The position numbers were made by a program, and so were the translations under genes. From Euclidia mi (lineage: Eukaryota > Arthropoda > Insecta > Lepidoptera > Erebidae), in NCBI GenBank assembly GCA_944739405.2, contig OX123196.2, positions 54,102,196 through 54,166,195 of the forward strand: a stretch of 64,000 bases of DNA. The letters are read 5' to 3'. Below, piece after piece: positions 1-10,567 of this stretch (positions within the stretch are counted from its first letter, which is position 1; every line of letters starts with the position of its first letter). A model generated the notes under the pieces. That model was given only the letters and a program-made list of their open reading frames with translations. It did no database searches and was not told the origin of the DNA.

Positions 1-744
1 TAACAACAGATTTTTCGTAAAGATGAACAAAAATAATACAAGCCGCAGACACGACTGGACCGCTCAATGTCAAAGGAAAGAAATTAATAAATATTTTGCT
101 CTCATTAATAACTAGAACACGACCAGTAACCACCTTTTGAATGTAAACAATGGTGAGTCATTAGTTAGGCATTTATTTATCGGCGCGTCGCTGAGTGAAC
201 GCGCGTGCGTCATAACGACAACTAGGTACGATCTGAATGGTAGGTACTATTCGACTGTTCCGAGCTCGCGACGCACGGTTAATCACCATGATCGTTTATA
301 AAGTACCTATAATAACAATTTGATTATGGAATTTATACAGAATTAAGAATAACAACAGAACTTCAGAACAAGGCACGGCGAAAAACAATACGCCAATCAA
401 GATGCATTTCAACAAATAGATTTGCGGAAAGAAAATACACATGCGAGAATCGAACTTGTATGCTCAGCTAATAGCGACCTTTTAACCACTGATCAACAGG
501 GTAAAAAAACAATATATTTAGTTTATGGTTAGTATTTTTTAAAACAATGTTCAACATCACATTTGAGTACACAATTAAAAAATAGTATTGTTTACGAGAA
601 AAAAAATATTTGCTACCCACCACAGAAAATATCAATTTATAGTAGGCACTACTACAAACGGTAATATAAATTAGAAACGTTCGTTTGAAAAAATTAAACA
701 ATGAATAGGTAGAAGGTATTCTTATTGTTGTTTTTATACTTTTA

Positions 745-2589
745 TTATTCTTTGTAATTAATCAACTTTAAATCCTTGATGTGCCAATCGCCTAAAGGTT
801 TTCCAGCCATGTCGTTAAGTTTGTATACTAGAGGTGATTTTTTTGAGGCAATCTTACATTTAATAAATTTAGGCGCCAATTTCTTGCTAAAGTATTTGTC
901 CTTATCACTAAGATGAAACGTTCTGCGCCAAACTATATCACCGACATTGAATTCTGCCTGTTTACGGCGAAGATTATAAGATGAACAATTTCGTTGGTGG
1001 GCCGACAACAGAGCTGAATGTACCTTCTCGAAAATAGAAGATAAATAGCCTAAAGTTTCGGCATAGCCGTCCCGTGGTTCAAGCACCATATCGGAATTAA
1101 ATTCCTTATCAATATACTGAGAACCACATGTTATGACCTCCCTACCAAAAACAAGGAAATTAGGAGAATAACCAGTAACCTCACTAACTGCGCAGTTAAG
1201 GGCGAATTTAACTTTAGTGATTAGAGTGTCCCAGATTCGATGATCAGATGCTATGAAAGTTGAAATAGCTGTCATAATGGTTTTGTTGTAACGTTCAACT
1301 GAGTTAACGTGGGGAGTATACAACGGTGTAAAATGCAAATTTGGAATTTTATATTTTGACAACATACTTTTAAAGGTTGCGCTAATAAATTGTTTACCGT
1401 TATCCAAAACAATAGTAGATGGAATTCCATGCACCAAAAATACATTTTCCTCAAGAATTTTTGTTATCACTTCTGCAGTTGCCCGTTTAATGGGGAAAAG
1501 TAAACAATATTTAGAGAAACAACAACTGACCACAAATATAAAAGTGTTTTGTTTCCTGCTGGGAGGCAATGGACCAATCAAATCAATACTCATCGTCTGA
1601 AAGGGCTTTTGACATGATTTGGGTTTTCCCATTAGACCTAAATTTGGGTGATTTTGGTGTTTATGGGTGATACAAGGTTCACATGAACTGACGAACTTGA
1701 CAACATCAGTGTACATACCAGGCCAAAAGTAATTAAGTGCGAGACGTTTGTATGTCTTAAAAATACCCAGATGTCCAGCAGTGGGCGAAGAATGATTCTC
1801 CCTTAGAATGTAATTTCTTTGGTCAGACGGAATAACCTCTTTCCATTGAAATTCTCTAGTGAGAGGGTTTAATATTTTTTTAAAACAATACAATTTATTG
1901 TTTATTACTTGATAGTTAACAAAGGAATTCGGAGAACTTAAACAGCCTTTATAGATATTTAAATACCAAGGATCATAAGTAGAAACTGGTAAATTCTGAT
2001 TAGAATTAATATCTATATTTATATCATTAGCAATAGCAGAAACGGGTAAAGAGCGAGACAGAAAATCAGGTAAAACGTTATCGGAACCCCAACGATGACG
2101 TATTTCGAAATTATAGGAAGATAAGCGAACTCCCCATCTGGCTAACCGGCCAGTAGGGTTATTTAAGGTCAAGAACCATTTCAAAGCAGCGTGATCTGTG
2201 TAAACAATAAACATTTTACCATTTTCAACATAACAACGCCAGTGTTCTATAGCAGATAGAACAGCCAGGGCTTCGCGCTCTGTGGCACTGTAATTTTTTT
2301 CTTGCTTAGTGAGTGATTTGCTATAGTACGCTATGACTCTTTCCTCACCATTTAACCTTTGACAGAGGATCGCGCCAAGTCCAAAATCGCTAGCATCTGA
2401 GTGTATTTCAAAAGGTTGCGAGTAGTCAGGACAAGCCAACACCGAGGAGGAAATCAAACAATTCTTTAGGTTATTAAACGCCTCATTAGCCTCTGTCGTC
2501 CAACAGAATGGAGGTGCGTTTTTACTTTGAGATGTTAACTTATTTAAGGGTGCAGCAATAGAGCTAAAATTCGGTATAAAACGTCTGTA
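745..2589 (-). pseudogene. pol: pol, RNase H and integrase part (element A)
   Basis: This is the C-terminal half of a gypsy Pol polyprotein. It would degrade the RNA template (RNase H) and insert the cDNA (integrase). In the 570-residue open stretch the RNase H acidic residues sit in HSDASD (about 21), ATERE (about 60) and YTDHAA (about 88). The integrase zinc finger is H222/H229/C259/C262. The catalytic triad is D292, D352 (VLDNGKQF) and E388 (NSVERY), spaced DD35E, so the core looks intact. The C-terminus ends in a WHIKDLKLINY tail shared with element B. The frame continues upstream through a TAG at 2588-2590, which falls where the family normally has Trp in GAASWYRRF; the preceding RT segment is otherwise in the same frame. 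Inference: one nonsense mutation separates RT from RNase H. Confidence 0.92.
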
Positions 2590-3974
2590 CTACGAGGCTG
2601 CGCCTAAAAAACGACGTACTTCTTTTCTATTAGAAGGAGTGGGATAATTTTTCATTGAATTTACTTTATCCGGATCGAGATGCAATCCACTAGAGTCGAC
2701 AACATAGCCTAAATATTTTAGTTTATCTCTAAAAAATTGACATTTTTCGAGATTAATTGTTAAATTAGCGCTTTTTAGTTTATCAAGAATGCGTAATAAA
2801 AGGGTAATATGCTCGTTGAAACTGGAAGTAATACAGATTATGTCATCGATAAAACAGAAAACCTTATTTTCAAATTCTGGACCATAAAATAAAATATCAA
2901 CTAATCGTTGTTGAGTAGCTGGCGCATTCGTAAGACCGAAGGGCATTCTTTTGAATTGAAATGTGCCACGCGTAGGAATATAAAAGGCTGTTTTGCAACG
3001 GTCCTCTTCTTTAATTAATGTTTGCCAAAAAGATTTAGACAAATCTAAACTAGACAAGTATTTAGCATCTCTCAGATTATCTAAAATTTCCGAAATATAA
3101 GGCAAGCTATAAGCATCTTTTTTTGTAACGGAATTATATTTACGACTGTCCAAACAGAAACGCAGTTCACCATTCTTCTTAGGGGTCAAAATGACAGGGT
3201 TTGACCACGGGCTTTCAGATCGTTCAACAACATCCTCTGAGAGCATGTCGTCAAGATGCTTTATTAAAAATCTTTGTTTATCGGGAGACATGCGATAAAA
3301 TCTTTGCCGAATAGGGGGGCAATCACCTGTATCAATTGAATGAGAAATAATATTTGTGCAACCGAGACCCCGCTTCTCGTATGAAATATCGGTAAATTTA
3401 GAAATAATGTTGTCAGCGGTAGCTCTCTGGTCGACTGTAAGATGATCATAAGAAACAAGATGTGTAGGGGGAACTGCCTGCAACTCCATTACTTGAGCGT
3501 CAGACTTGTTCACAATCAAAACAGACTCTAATTTGTTAGGAAATAGGCCAAAGCTTCGCCAAAAATCCATGCCAAGGATAAGGGAATTTTGAATCCCAGG
3601 TACAACATGAACTTCTAAGTTAATCAATTTATCCTGAAACTCAAAGGGTAGAAACATCGATCCCAAAGACTCAAATCGTTCGCCGCCAGCTGTTATTAAC
3701 CTTAAAGGTTTCGATTTATCCAAAACATCGTCTTTCAAAAATAAGTTATGCAAATTATTACCTAAAATTGTAACGCAATATCCAGAATCTTAAAGACCAG
3801 TGGTAGGTATTCCGTTTAATTTTACGGTAACGTAAGGTAAATATTCTACTTTAGAATAACGGATTGAGGATACATGATAGCTACTAAAGAATTTTTTTAA
3901 AAAGTCCAACCAATTATTCCACTCTGTTTTATTACAATTAGTTGTATAATTTGATTTTCCACAATCCTTGTTAA
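2590..3974 (-). pseudogene. pol: pol, protease and reverse transcriptase part (element A)
   Basis: Aspartic protease followed by reverse transcriptase of a gypsy element. The protease active-site triplet DSG lies just upstream of the long open stretch, but a TAA at 3790-3792 precedes it by one codon. The flap side reads LILGMDFW. In the 387-residue open segment RT motifs follow in order: LRFCLDSRKYN (about 197), LDLSKSFWQ (236-244), MPFGLTNAP (about 270) and the catalytic FIDD box (301-304). The connection GYVVDSSG..LDPDKV is also present. Upstream of the protease the -1 frame is open back to the gag stop, consistent with translation as Gag-Pol by frameshift. Two stops (3790-3792 and 2588-2590) disable this copy. 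Assignment to Ty3/gypsy is firm. Confidence 0.92.
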
Positions 3975-3984
3975 CTAGTTTTTT
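3975..3984 (-). promoter_or_regulatory. Probable -1 ribosomal frameshift site at gag/pol (element A)
   Basis: Read on the minus strand, the last gag codons are TCA AAA AAC followed at once by the stop TAG. This forms the slippery heptamer A AAA AAC. The pol frame, which begins as AAA CTA GTT and is open up to the stop before the protease DSG, lies exactly -1 to gag. The X XXY YYZ pattern is an established -1 slippery type in retroviruses. The same heptamer-plus-stop recurs in element B (9153-9162). Confidence 0.8.
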
Positions 3985-5269
3985 GAAACTGTAGGGGTCG
4001 ACTTAGATTTACAATTAGGGCAGTCTGACACCTTGAAACCCTTTGTACCGCACTTAAAACAGATTAGGTAGTGTGGTTGCCGGCAATTACGTAATGAGTG
4101 CGAATTGCATCTACAACGCACGCAAAATTTTTTATTTATATTAGAAGTACTCGATACGGCGTTAACTTGTGGTACAGACTTGTATCTTGATGTATCAGCG
4201 ACAGAGTTATATTTATTGAAGTGATTATGATTGTAAACATTTTTGTTTGAAGAAAAATTAGAAAACGGATAATTATACGCTAGATCAGGTGCTACAGTAT
4301 TCTTTGAAACCTTAGGGGGTTCAGAAAATTGCTTACTGCGACTTTGGTAATTTTCGAAAAGACGACAAACTTCGACCAGACTATCAACATCAACAACCTT
4401 TGCAGTGAGCAGACAATTAGTGTAACAAGGTCTTATATTATTTAGCAAAATTTCTAGCTTCTCCGAATCAGCGATAGGAGAACTAAGTCGCGAAAACAGA
4501 CCGTGCATTTTTGCCACGTAAATAGTTATTGATTCGTTTTCGCCCTGTGAGCGCTGACGAATCTCCGTCATAAGCCGATAATCGTAGTTATGCGGACTAA
4601 AATCTCGTTTCAAAAGTTCGCAAAGTTCTAACCAAGTCTTTACATTATTTTTAACAGAACGATACCAAACTAATGCGTCACCCGAAAATATTTCAAAAGC
4701 GAAAGACAACATCTTGTCGTGAGGAATAGATCTACAGGACATAAATTCATCAATTTTTTCAATAAAGGATCTTACACATGATTTACCGTTAAATTTGAAT
4801 TTACCTAATTCCGAAAAAAGCTTACGGTCGTAATTATAGGAAGTGTTTCCCTCTGCCACTGAGCAATCCGACCGCGAATTACGTCTCGTGATTAATTGTA
4901 ATTTCGCATATAAGTCATTAAATTTATTCCACACAGACTCAATTTTTTTAGTATCAAGACTGCCGGTATCCACCCTATTCATTCGATGAAAACAATGGTG
5001 CAGCACGGTTTCGACCTTCTGTTGAAGCTCGGAAGTATAGTTTGCTTCCAACATAGATAAGTGTTTATTTGATCTTAATAGCGACTTTTCCACTTCTGCC
5101 ACATCCTCCTCTGGTGGGAAGGGTGAAGATAATATATCCTTGAGGGAGTTTTAACTGAAAGTTTAGCGATTTGTTTGCGGGGATCGTCAGGCTTTGAAAC
5201 GCCGCGTATTGTGGTCTCATATTCTAATTCCGCTTTAGTTAATAATGAGAAATTTATAATGTAAGCCAT
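3975..5269 (-). pseudogene. gag: gag (element A)
   Basis: Structural capsid/nucleocapsid polyprotein of the gypsy element. The start is taken at the ATG at 5267-5269; the N-terminus MAYIINFSLL..ELEYETTIRG matches the element B gag start (10567). The N-terminal 64-residue frame shifts into the main frame near 5140, so this copy has one frameshift. The main 375-residue part carries a capsid-like segment (FNGKSCVRSFIEKIDEF, then a region ending FSPHNYDYRLMTEIRQRSQG). It then carries a canonical CX2CX4HX4C zinc knuckle (CVRCRCNSHSLRNC) and a second cysteine cluster CX2C-X9-CX2C (CFKC..DCPNC) that lacks the knuckle histidine. It ends SKN-stop at the slippery site. Confidence 0.9.
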
Positions 5270-5765
5270 TATTACAAAACAATAATAAAAAATCTAAGTA
5301 TTTACGCCGGCACTAGAAAAAAAAATTAAATATCGCCAGAAAATCGAATACCGTGCTAAAAAAAAGCTGAAGTACACTAAATTATACAATGGTGTGATGA
5401 TTGGTCAAGGAAGAAAAAAATTCTTAAAGGTCACTCAAAGGTTGAATCACAATATTTTATCGCGAACCCGTGGCTCGTTAGTTCAACGGCTAAGCGGTTA
5501 GAACCGGTTGGCGGCTCAACACGCTGCCCGCGGTGGAAACGTGATTTTAGACAGACGTTAATTAAATCACCGTTATGTTATTTACACAGTTAAATTGCTT
5601 ATGGCCAACAAAATAGATAGAAACTGTACCTGTACGCAATTCACCACACCAGAATATATGCACACACAGGAGAAAAATATACAAGAGAAAAAGAAATTAT
5701 TTCACTCACCTGTAAAGTGCCAACTTACGTTTATAAATTATATATATAATATAATTAAAAATTCT

Positions 5766-5776
5766 ATTGGGCGCCA
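5766..5776 (-). other. Primer-binding site (element A)
   Basis: Minus-strand TGGCGCCCAAT starts two bases after the LTR end. It is complementary to a tRNA 3' end of the TGGCGCC type, as in lysine-primed elements. The same site is found at 54400-54410 (element C) and in slightly different form at 10945-10953 (element B). Confidence 0.8.
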
Positions 5777-5777
5777 A

Positions 5778-6488
5778 TGTCGCACGAGTGATTGATTTCC
5801 ACGGGGTAGCAGGGTTTCCAGGGGTTGAATGCGGGCCATCAGTGGGCCGAGTCAGTCAAAAGCGTTAGATGATTTCCTGCATTGTACTTGCATACTAAAC
5901 CTTTTTTTGTCTGGACTTTAAAAGATCAAGAAAAGACTAAAGAAATTGAAGTGACAAAAAAAATAATGACTCTGAGTTTGTTTCGGCTTTTCTTCTCAAG
6001 AAGTCATTTAGCTAGGAAAAGCCGGCCTCATCTAGAATAGGGTTTTGACATGTATAAGTGTTGTAAACAACCAAAATGCAGAAATAAATGTGTCTTTATG
6101 TCTTTATGTCTTTAGCCGGGATCGATCACTCGCCGAGCAATTAAAGAGAGATAATTAGGTTGACTTACGGGAAATAAATAAAAAATATCACCAGGAAAGT
6201 TTAAACTCGCGTTATAATTCCAATTATTCGATGGCTTTAGTTATAAAGAAAAACTGACAATTAAGATTTACAGATGAGACAATTATCCAGGGCGTGGTTG
6301 ACGTTGGCACTTCACAGGTCTTCGGATGATCGTAGTACTCAACTCGGTGGTGCTGGCCGGAGGAAAGGGACGAAGCCACGTGTCCGCTGTATTTATAGGG
6401 CCGGCGCGGAGGGGCGCGAGGGAACGGCCCATTGCTGTGCGTCACTCGTAGCGAGGCTCGCGGCGCAGGAGCGCGATGTGACGTCACA
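5778..6488 (-). repeat. 5' LTR of element A
   Basis: The minus-strand LTR begins TGTGACGTC and ends TGCGACA, giving TG...CA ends. It aligns with the LTRs of element C at both ends and through the central part (ggttttacttac and cagggcgtgg blocks). It is about 300 bases longer: 5795-6118 has no counterpart in element C and ends in a short tgtctttatg repeat, so it may be an insertion. The following four bases (6489-6492, agtg) should be one half of the target duplication. Confidence 0.85.
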
Positions 6489-6555
6489 AGTGCTAAGTAG
6501 ATAGTGACTATGAAACTCAAACTGCAGGTAGGTACAATGAAAGAATCTAGTTAGG

Positions 6556-6744
6556 TTAGGAATCAGTGTAGTTAATTAGTTTTAAATCTTTAATGTGCCA
6601 ACTGCCAATAGATTTACCCGACGAATCCGCTAATTCGTATACTAGTGGTGACTTTTTAGCAATAATAGTACACTTGGTAAACTTAGGAGCTAGTTTTTTG
6701 CCAAATGATTTGTCGTAGGTTCTTTTCCACACAGTATCACCCAC
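6556..6744 (-). pseudogene. pol: Integrase C-terminus (element B)
   Basis: A 62-residue segment reads GDTVWKRTYDKS..KKLAPKF and ends SWHIKDLKLINYTDS. It lines up with the last ~65 residues of the element A integrase. The integrase core (DDE) expected to its right is not found: the zinc-finger cysteines at about 6815-6840 are followed directly by the SINE-like insertion on one side and by this C-terminus on the other. The core therefore appears deleted. Confidence 0.85.
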
Positions 6745-6843
6745 GTTAAACCCAGTCAGTTTACGACGTAAGTTGTATGTGTATGTATATAAAGTACCAT
6801 TGTTTTGGTGTTAATGTGCGACACAAGTATCACAGGAAGATAT

Positions 6844-7159
6844 TTTTTTTTTTATGGTAATAGGCGGCAAACGAGCAGACGGATTGCCTGATGGTAAGCA
6901 ATTACCGCCGCCCATGGACACAAGCAACACCACAGGAGTCACAAGTACGTTGCCGCCCCGTGGGGTTGGGAAAAAGGATAGGATGAGGAGTGGGATCAGG
7001 GAGAAGGGATAGGGGATAGGGCCTCCGGAACTCTCACTCACCAAACAAAACGCAACAGCTTAGGTACCGTTACTTTACGTCGATTTTCTGTGAGAGGGTA
7101 GTACTTCCCCGGTCGAGCCGGCCCATTCATGCTGAAATCAGCAAGGCTCTACTACCTTG
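6844..7159 (-). mobile_element. SINE-like retroposon ('ggcaaacgagcagacgg' family), copy 1
   Basis: A 316-base insertion is flanked by the duplication AGATAT (6838-6843 and 7160-7165). On the minus strand it begins aaggtagtagagcc and ends in a short poly(A), seen as a T-run at 6844-6853. It splits the integrase zinc-finger coding region of element B. Other copies lie at 60121-60419 and 22139-22432, with a fragment at 63097-63126. Flanking duplications plus an A-tail show LINE-type retroposition. Confidence 0.85.
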
Positions 7160-7581
7160 AGATATAAATTTAAAAACATCAGCGTGCATACCAGGCCAAT
7201 AATAACGCTGCGCTAAACGTTTATACGTTTTAATAAATACCTAAATGACCCGCAGCGAGTTCTGAATGGTATTCTTTAATGGCGGTAGTTCTATCCGAGG
7301 TATGTAGGACCTCTTTCTAATCGAATACTTTACGCAGTGTACATTTCGATACCATATATCTATACAATTTATCATTTTTGATTGAATAATTAGGGAAGGA
7401 TGTAGGTGAGTTTTTACAGCCATTGTAGATAGTAATATACCACTGATCCGTGGTTTTAGTAGTGTCTTTATCAGTGTTAGTATCAATAGCTGACACGGTA
7501 GCATTAAATTCATTAGGCAAGGAATTACTACGAGAGTAATTATTAGATAAAGAAACAGAGTTAATATAGTTCGGTAACAAT
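7160..7581 (-). pseudogene. pol: RNase H end, linker and integrase zinc finger (element B)
   Basis: Broken frames on the minus strand match element A from its LPDFLSR site (here LPNYINSVS) through the linker (DQWYITIYNGC..SPTSFPNY, versus DPWYLNIYKGC..SPNSFVNY). They continue to the GHLGI..KRLA..YYWPGM zinc-finger region near 7170-7250. At least one frameshift lies near 7320. The segment is cut on the right by the TIR element at 7586. Confidence 0.85.
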
Positions 7582-7585
7582 TTAA

Positions 7586-8674
7586 CCGCTTGACCGCTAG
7601 CGCCAATTCGCCGAATTCACTTGACCGCTCACGTTCTAAACAAAATGTCGCGCCGCCCCTCGCCAGATGGGCGCGCTAACATTAACATTTATTGTTGATA
7701 AGTCGGTAACATGAGTAAGTTGAAGTGATGTTTTTCATCAACCTTATAAATGACTCTTTCAAGTCGTATGAATTCTTTGTTGTAATTTATTTTCTAATTT
7801 ATTATACTTAACAGCGAACATTGACTATCGTTTAAAAAACACTTTGTGTATTTTAAACAGGATTATTTTAAAAAGTAAATCGATGACATATATATTTTAT
7901 GAGTTTTAACTGTAGAGGGATTCTATCTACACCGAATTATATAAAAAAACATGTATCATAGTATAAAATATTTAATTACACGCATACGATAAGCACGTAT
8001 TTACTTAACAGCGAACATTGACTATCGTTGAAAAAAACACTATGTATTTTAAACAGGATTATTTTAAAAAGTAAATCGATGACATACATATTTTATGAGT
8101 TTTAACTGTAGAGGTATTCTATCTACACCGAATTAAATAAAAAAAACATGTATCATAGTATAAAAATATTTAATTACACGCATACGATAAGCACGTAATT
8201 ACTTAGCAGCGAACATTGACGATCGTTGAAAAAAACACTTTGTGTATTTTAAACAGGATTATTTTAAAAATTAAATCAATGACATACATATTTTCTGAGT
8301 TTTAACTGTAGAGGGATTCTATTTACACCGAAATAAATAAAAAAAAACATGTATCATAGTATAAAAATATTTAATTACACGCATACGATAAGCACGTAAT
8401 CACGGAGCGCGCGAAACAAAGAGTGGCATTTGACATTATTTTTTCGTTCCGGGTTAACGATTTTAAGACTCGCTTCGTATTTTTAGCATCAAGAAATGTT
8501 CAATGATTTGAATGAATAGAACAGAGAAAAATAATTTAAAACATTACGTAATAGAAAGAAACAGTCAATTCAGACCGAGTATAGCGCTGTAACCAAAAAG
8601 GGAAAATAGTCACTTGTGCGCGGTCTACGGCATTTCGAAAAAGGGAGAATAGTCACTTGTGCGCGGTCAAGCGG
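7586..8674. mobile_element. Non-autonomous TIR element with internal tandem repeats, copy 1
   Basis: Ends are perfect 12-base inverted repeats, CCGCTTGACCGC and its complement. The motif cttgaccgc and its partner gtgcgcggtc recur just inside the ends. The middle holds three ~198-base tandem units (7813-8405). Flanks are TTAA on the left and TTAT on the right; copy 2 (40467-41755) has ATAA on both sides. No transposase frame is present. A 4-base W-rich target is compatible with a piggyBac-like origin, but the TIR does not start CCC or CCY in the usual way, so the superfamily is left open. Confidence 0.85.
7813..8405. repeat. ~198-base tandem repeat, three units
   Basis: Units start with agcgaacattgac at 7813, 8010 and 8208, so the period is 197-198. 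Each runs through aaacaggattattttaaaa and tctacaccgaatt to gataagcacgtaat. The third unit ends where the unique gagcgcgcgaaac right arm begins. Copy 2 of the element carries four units. Confidence 0.92.
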
Positions 8675-8678
8675 TTAT

Positions 8679-9155
8679 ATCTTTTCCAGAAGTCAATACC
8701 TAAAATCAACGAACTAGTGACTTCTGGAATTACGTACGCTTTTAAGTTATAAGTTTTGTTTTCAAAAGTGGTGGGCAGGTTGATATAGCCGACCGGTGTC
8801 AAACGATGACCACCCGCCGATCGAAAAAATATAGTAGGGTTGTCACACTTATTCAAAGGGAGATTAGTTTGAGAAATAATTTTTATATGAGAATTATTGC
8901 CCAATATAGTCACGGCAGAACCTGAGTCAAGTAACCTAGTAAGGGGTAGATTCTTAATGGTTACATTAACATAGGGTCGAAAATCAGTATTAGGTTTTTG
9001 ATCACGGATCGCAGCCACAGAATAACTGGAAAAATACACTTTTAGAGTGTTCAGCCAATTTTTCCAGTCTTCTTTGTCAAAATATTTAGGTTTAGAAGAT
9101 ATACAAACGGTAGGATTTTTCATCTTATTTGACGAACTACGATCCGAGTAAATTA
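8679..9155 (-). pseudogene. pol: Protease fragment, start of pol (element B)
   Basis: The minus-strand frame opens right after the gag stop in the -1 frame. It reads KEDWKNWLNTLKVYFSSY and then the protease active site LLDSGSAVTILG with intact DSG, and ends ILGIDFWKRYN at the TIR element boundary. It matches the element A protease over its length. Everything from here to the end of RNase H is missing. Confidence 0.88.
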
Positions 9156-9162
9156 GTTTTTT
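9153..9162 (-). promoter_or_regulatory. Probable -1 ribosomal frameshift site at gag/pol (element B)
   Basis: Gag ends TCA AAA AAC TAA on the minus strand, again the heptamer A AAA AAC directly followed by the stop. Pol reads on in the -1 frame (AAA CTA ATT TAC). The signal is kept although the surrounding protein has diverged strongly from element A. Confidence 0.78.
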
Positions 9163-10567
9163 GAAAAAGATTTATTTTTACAGTTAGGACAATTTACGAA
9201 CGTGACATCCCTAAGGCCACACTTAAAACATATCGGATAACGTTCTCGCTTGCACGTCCCTAGTGAGTGATCAGTTGAACGGCATCGCGGGCAAAACACA
9301 CACACCTCTTATTAGTTATTTTTGTAGGAACAGCTGATTTAGATATCATGTTGACATTATAGTGTTGTAGGTTAGGCACAGGTGTATCGTTCGGTTCGAC
9401 TTTTATAGATGCGACAGAAGCGTAGTTTTTTAGTTTAGACGGTTTATAGTACTGTGAATTATTATAGTGACCGTGCGTGTCCTTTTTATTTATGTAAGCT
9501 AAATCAGTTGCTACTGTGTTAGACGTAGTGTAACTAGGTTCGTGAAATTGTGCACTTAAACACTGGAATCTCTCATAGTTTAGACAAAGACATAGTGTTT
9601 TTAGAGTGTCTATAGTGTCTATAGCCGTAGTACATGAAGCTAGTACTGTAGAATAACACGGTCTAATATTGTGAAGCAATATATTTAATTTTTCATGTTC
9701 GGTTAGTACCTTGTTCGGTGACAATCGCGCAAAAAGTTAGAACATAATTGATAAATAGATGATTATACTCTCAGTTTGCCCTTGAGTACGATTACGAATC
9801 TCGGCTAAAAGTTTATAATCATAGTCGTACGGTGTAAAATCAGCTGTGAGTTTACTAGCTAGTTCGTCCCATGTAGAAATGGAATATTTAACACCGCGAA
9901 ACCAGTGTAACACATTACCCGTAAAAAATTCGGACGCGTAATCGAATAATCTATTGGCAGGTAGATTTCTAACCGTCCTAAATTCCGTCACGCGTTGAAG
10001 AAATTCGCGAACGCAGCCTGTTCCGTCGAATTTGAGTTTATCGATAGATAGTTCGCCCACCCTCAAATGCTCACAGTGGACAGTTACCGGAGTCGACGCT
10101 GCCTGTGCAGGGGTTGAATCCGTGCAAGTCATCGTGACTCCGACTTCCGCCGACGGAACATTCGAGTGTTCTATCCTAGATAGCTCTGCCGACAGCATCT
10201 GAAGGCGTTCAGTCAGGTCGGATATTTTCTTGCCGTATTTAGGTTCGGATTTGTTTAATCTGCCCAATCTATGGTAGACCTGGTTGTGCAAAGCCGTAGT
10301 TCGCTTCGCCAAGTTGTGGTCGTATAGTTCCTTAAGGGAAGAGATTCGCGAATCTAAATCGGCAACTGACAGGCTAGCTCCCTTGAAGTCGTCTGCTATG
10401 TCTAGGCCTGAAACTAGGATTTTGTCATTCGGAATCCGCTCGAGTAGTTTAAGTAGCTGCTTCCGTAAACCTAAAACAGAGGTAGCCGGCTACTCTCCGC
10501 GAATAGTGACCTCGTAGGCCAATTCATTTTTATTAAGTAGGAAGTACTTAATGGGGTTAGTGCTCAT
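9153..10567 (-). pseudogene. gag: gag (element B)
   Basis: Start is the ATG at 10565-10567 (MSTNPIKYFLLNKNELAYE), which matches the element A gag start. An in-frame TAG follows at about residue 26, then long open parts separated by frameshifts near 9730 and 9300. The capsid-like region contains LKFDGTGCVREFLQRV and FTPYDYDYKLLAEIRNRTQG, both clear counterparts of element A. The nucleocapsid has a CX2CX4HX4C knuckle followed by the same odd CX2C-X9-CX2C cluster (CFKC..NCPNC). Confidence 0.88.

Larger units (their letters stand above)
1..6488 (-). mobile_element. Ty3/gypsy LTR retrotransposon A (3' end off window)
   Basis: Order on the minus strand: 5' LTR (5778-6488), primer-binding site, leader, gag, -1 frameshift site, protease, RT, RNase H, integrase, then about 740 bases of 3' noncoding DNA running off the left edge. 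The missing part is the polypurine tract and 3' LTR. Positions 49-740 resemble 51370-52000 of element C, which fixes them as the 3' noncoding part of the same family. The element lies inside element B: sequence right of 6488 resumes with B's 3' noncoding DNA and integrase end. Coding damage is light (two stops in pol, a frameshift in gag), so the insertion is fairly recent. I see no env-like frame and no chromodomain. Confidence 0.93.

Noticed and set aside
6274..6504. Plus- and minus-strand frames at 6.2-6.5 kb
   Set aside because: They fall in the GC-rich promoter half of LTR A and show no protein features.
7813..8405. CRISPR-like array
   Set aside because: Units are ~198 bases long, contiguous, without short repeats and unique spacers, in a eukaryotic transposon.
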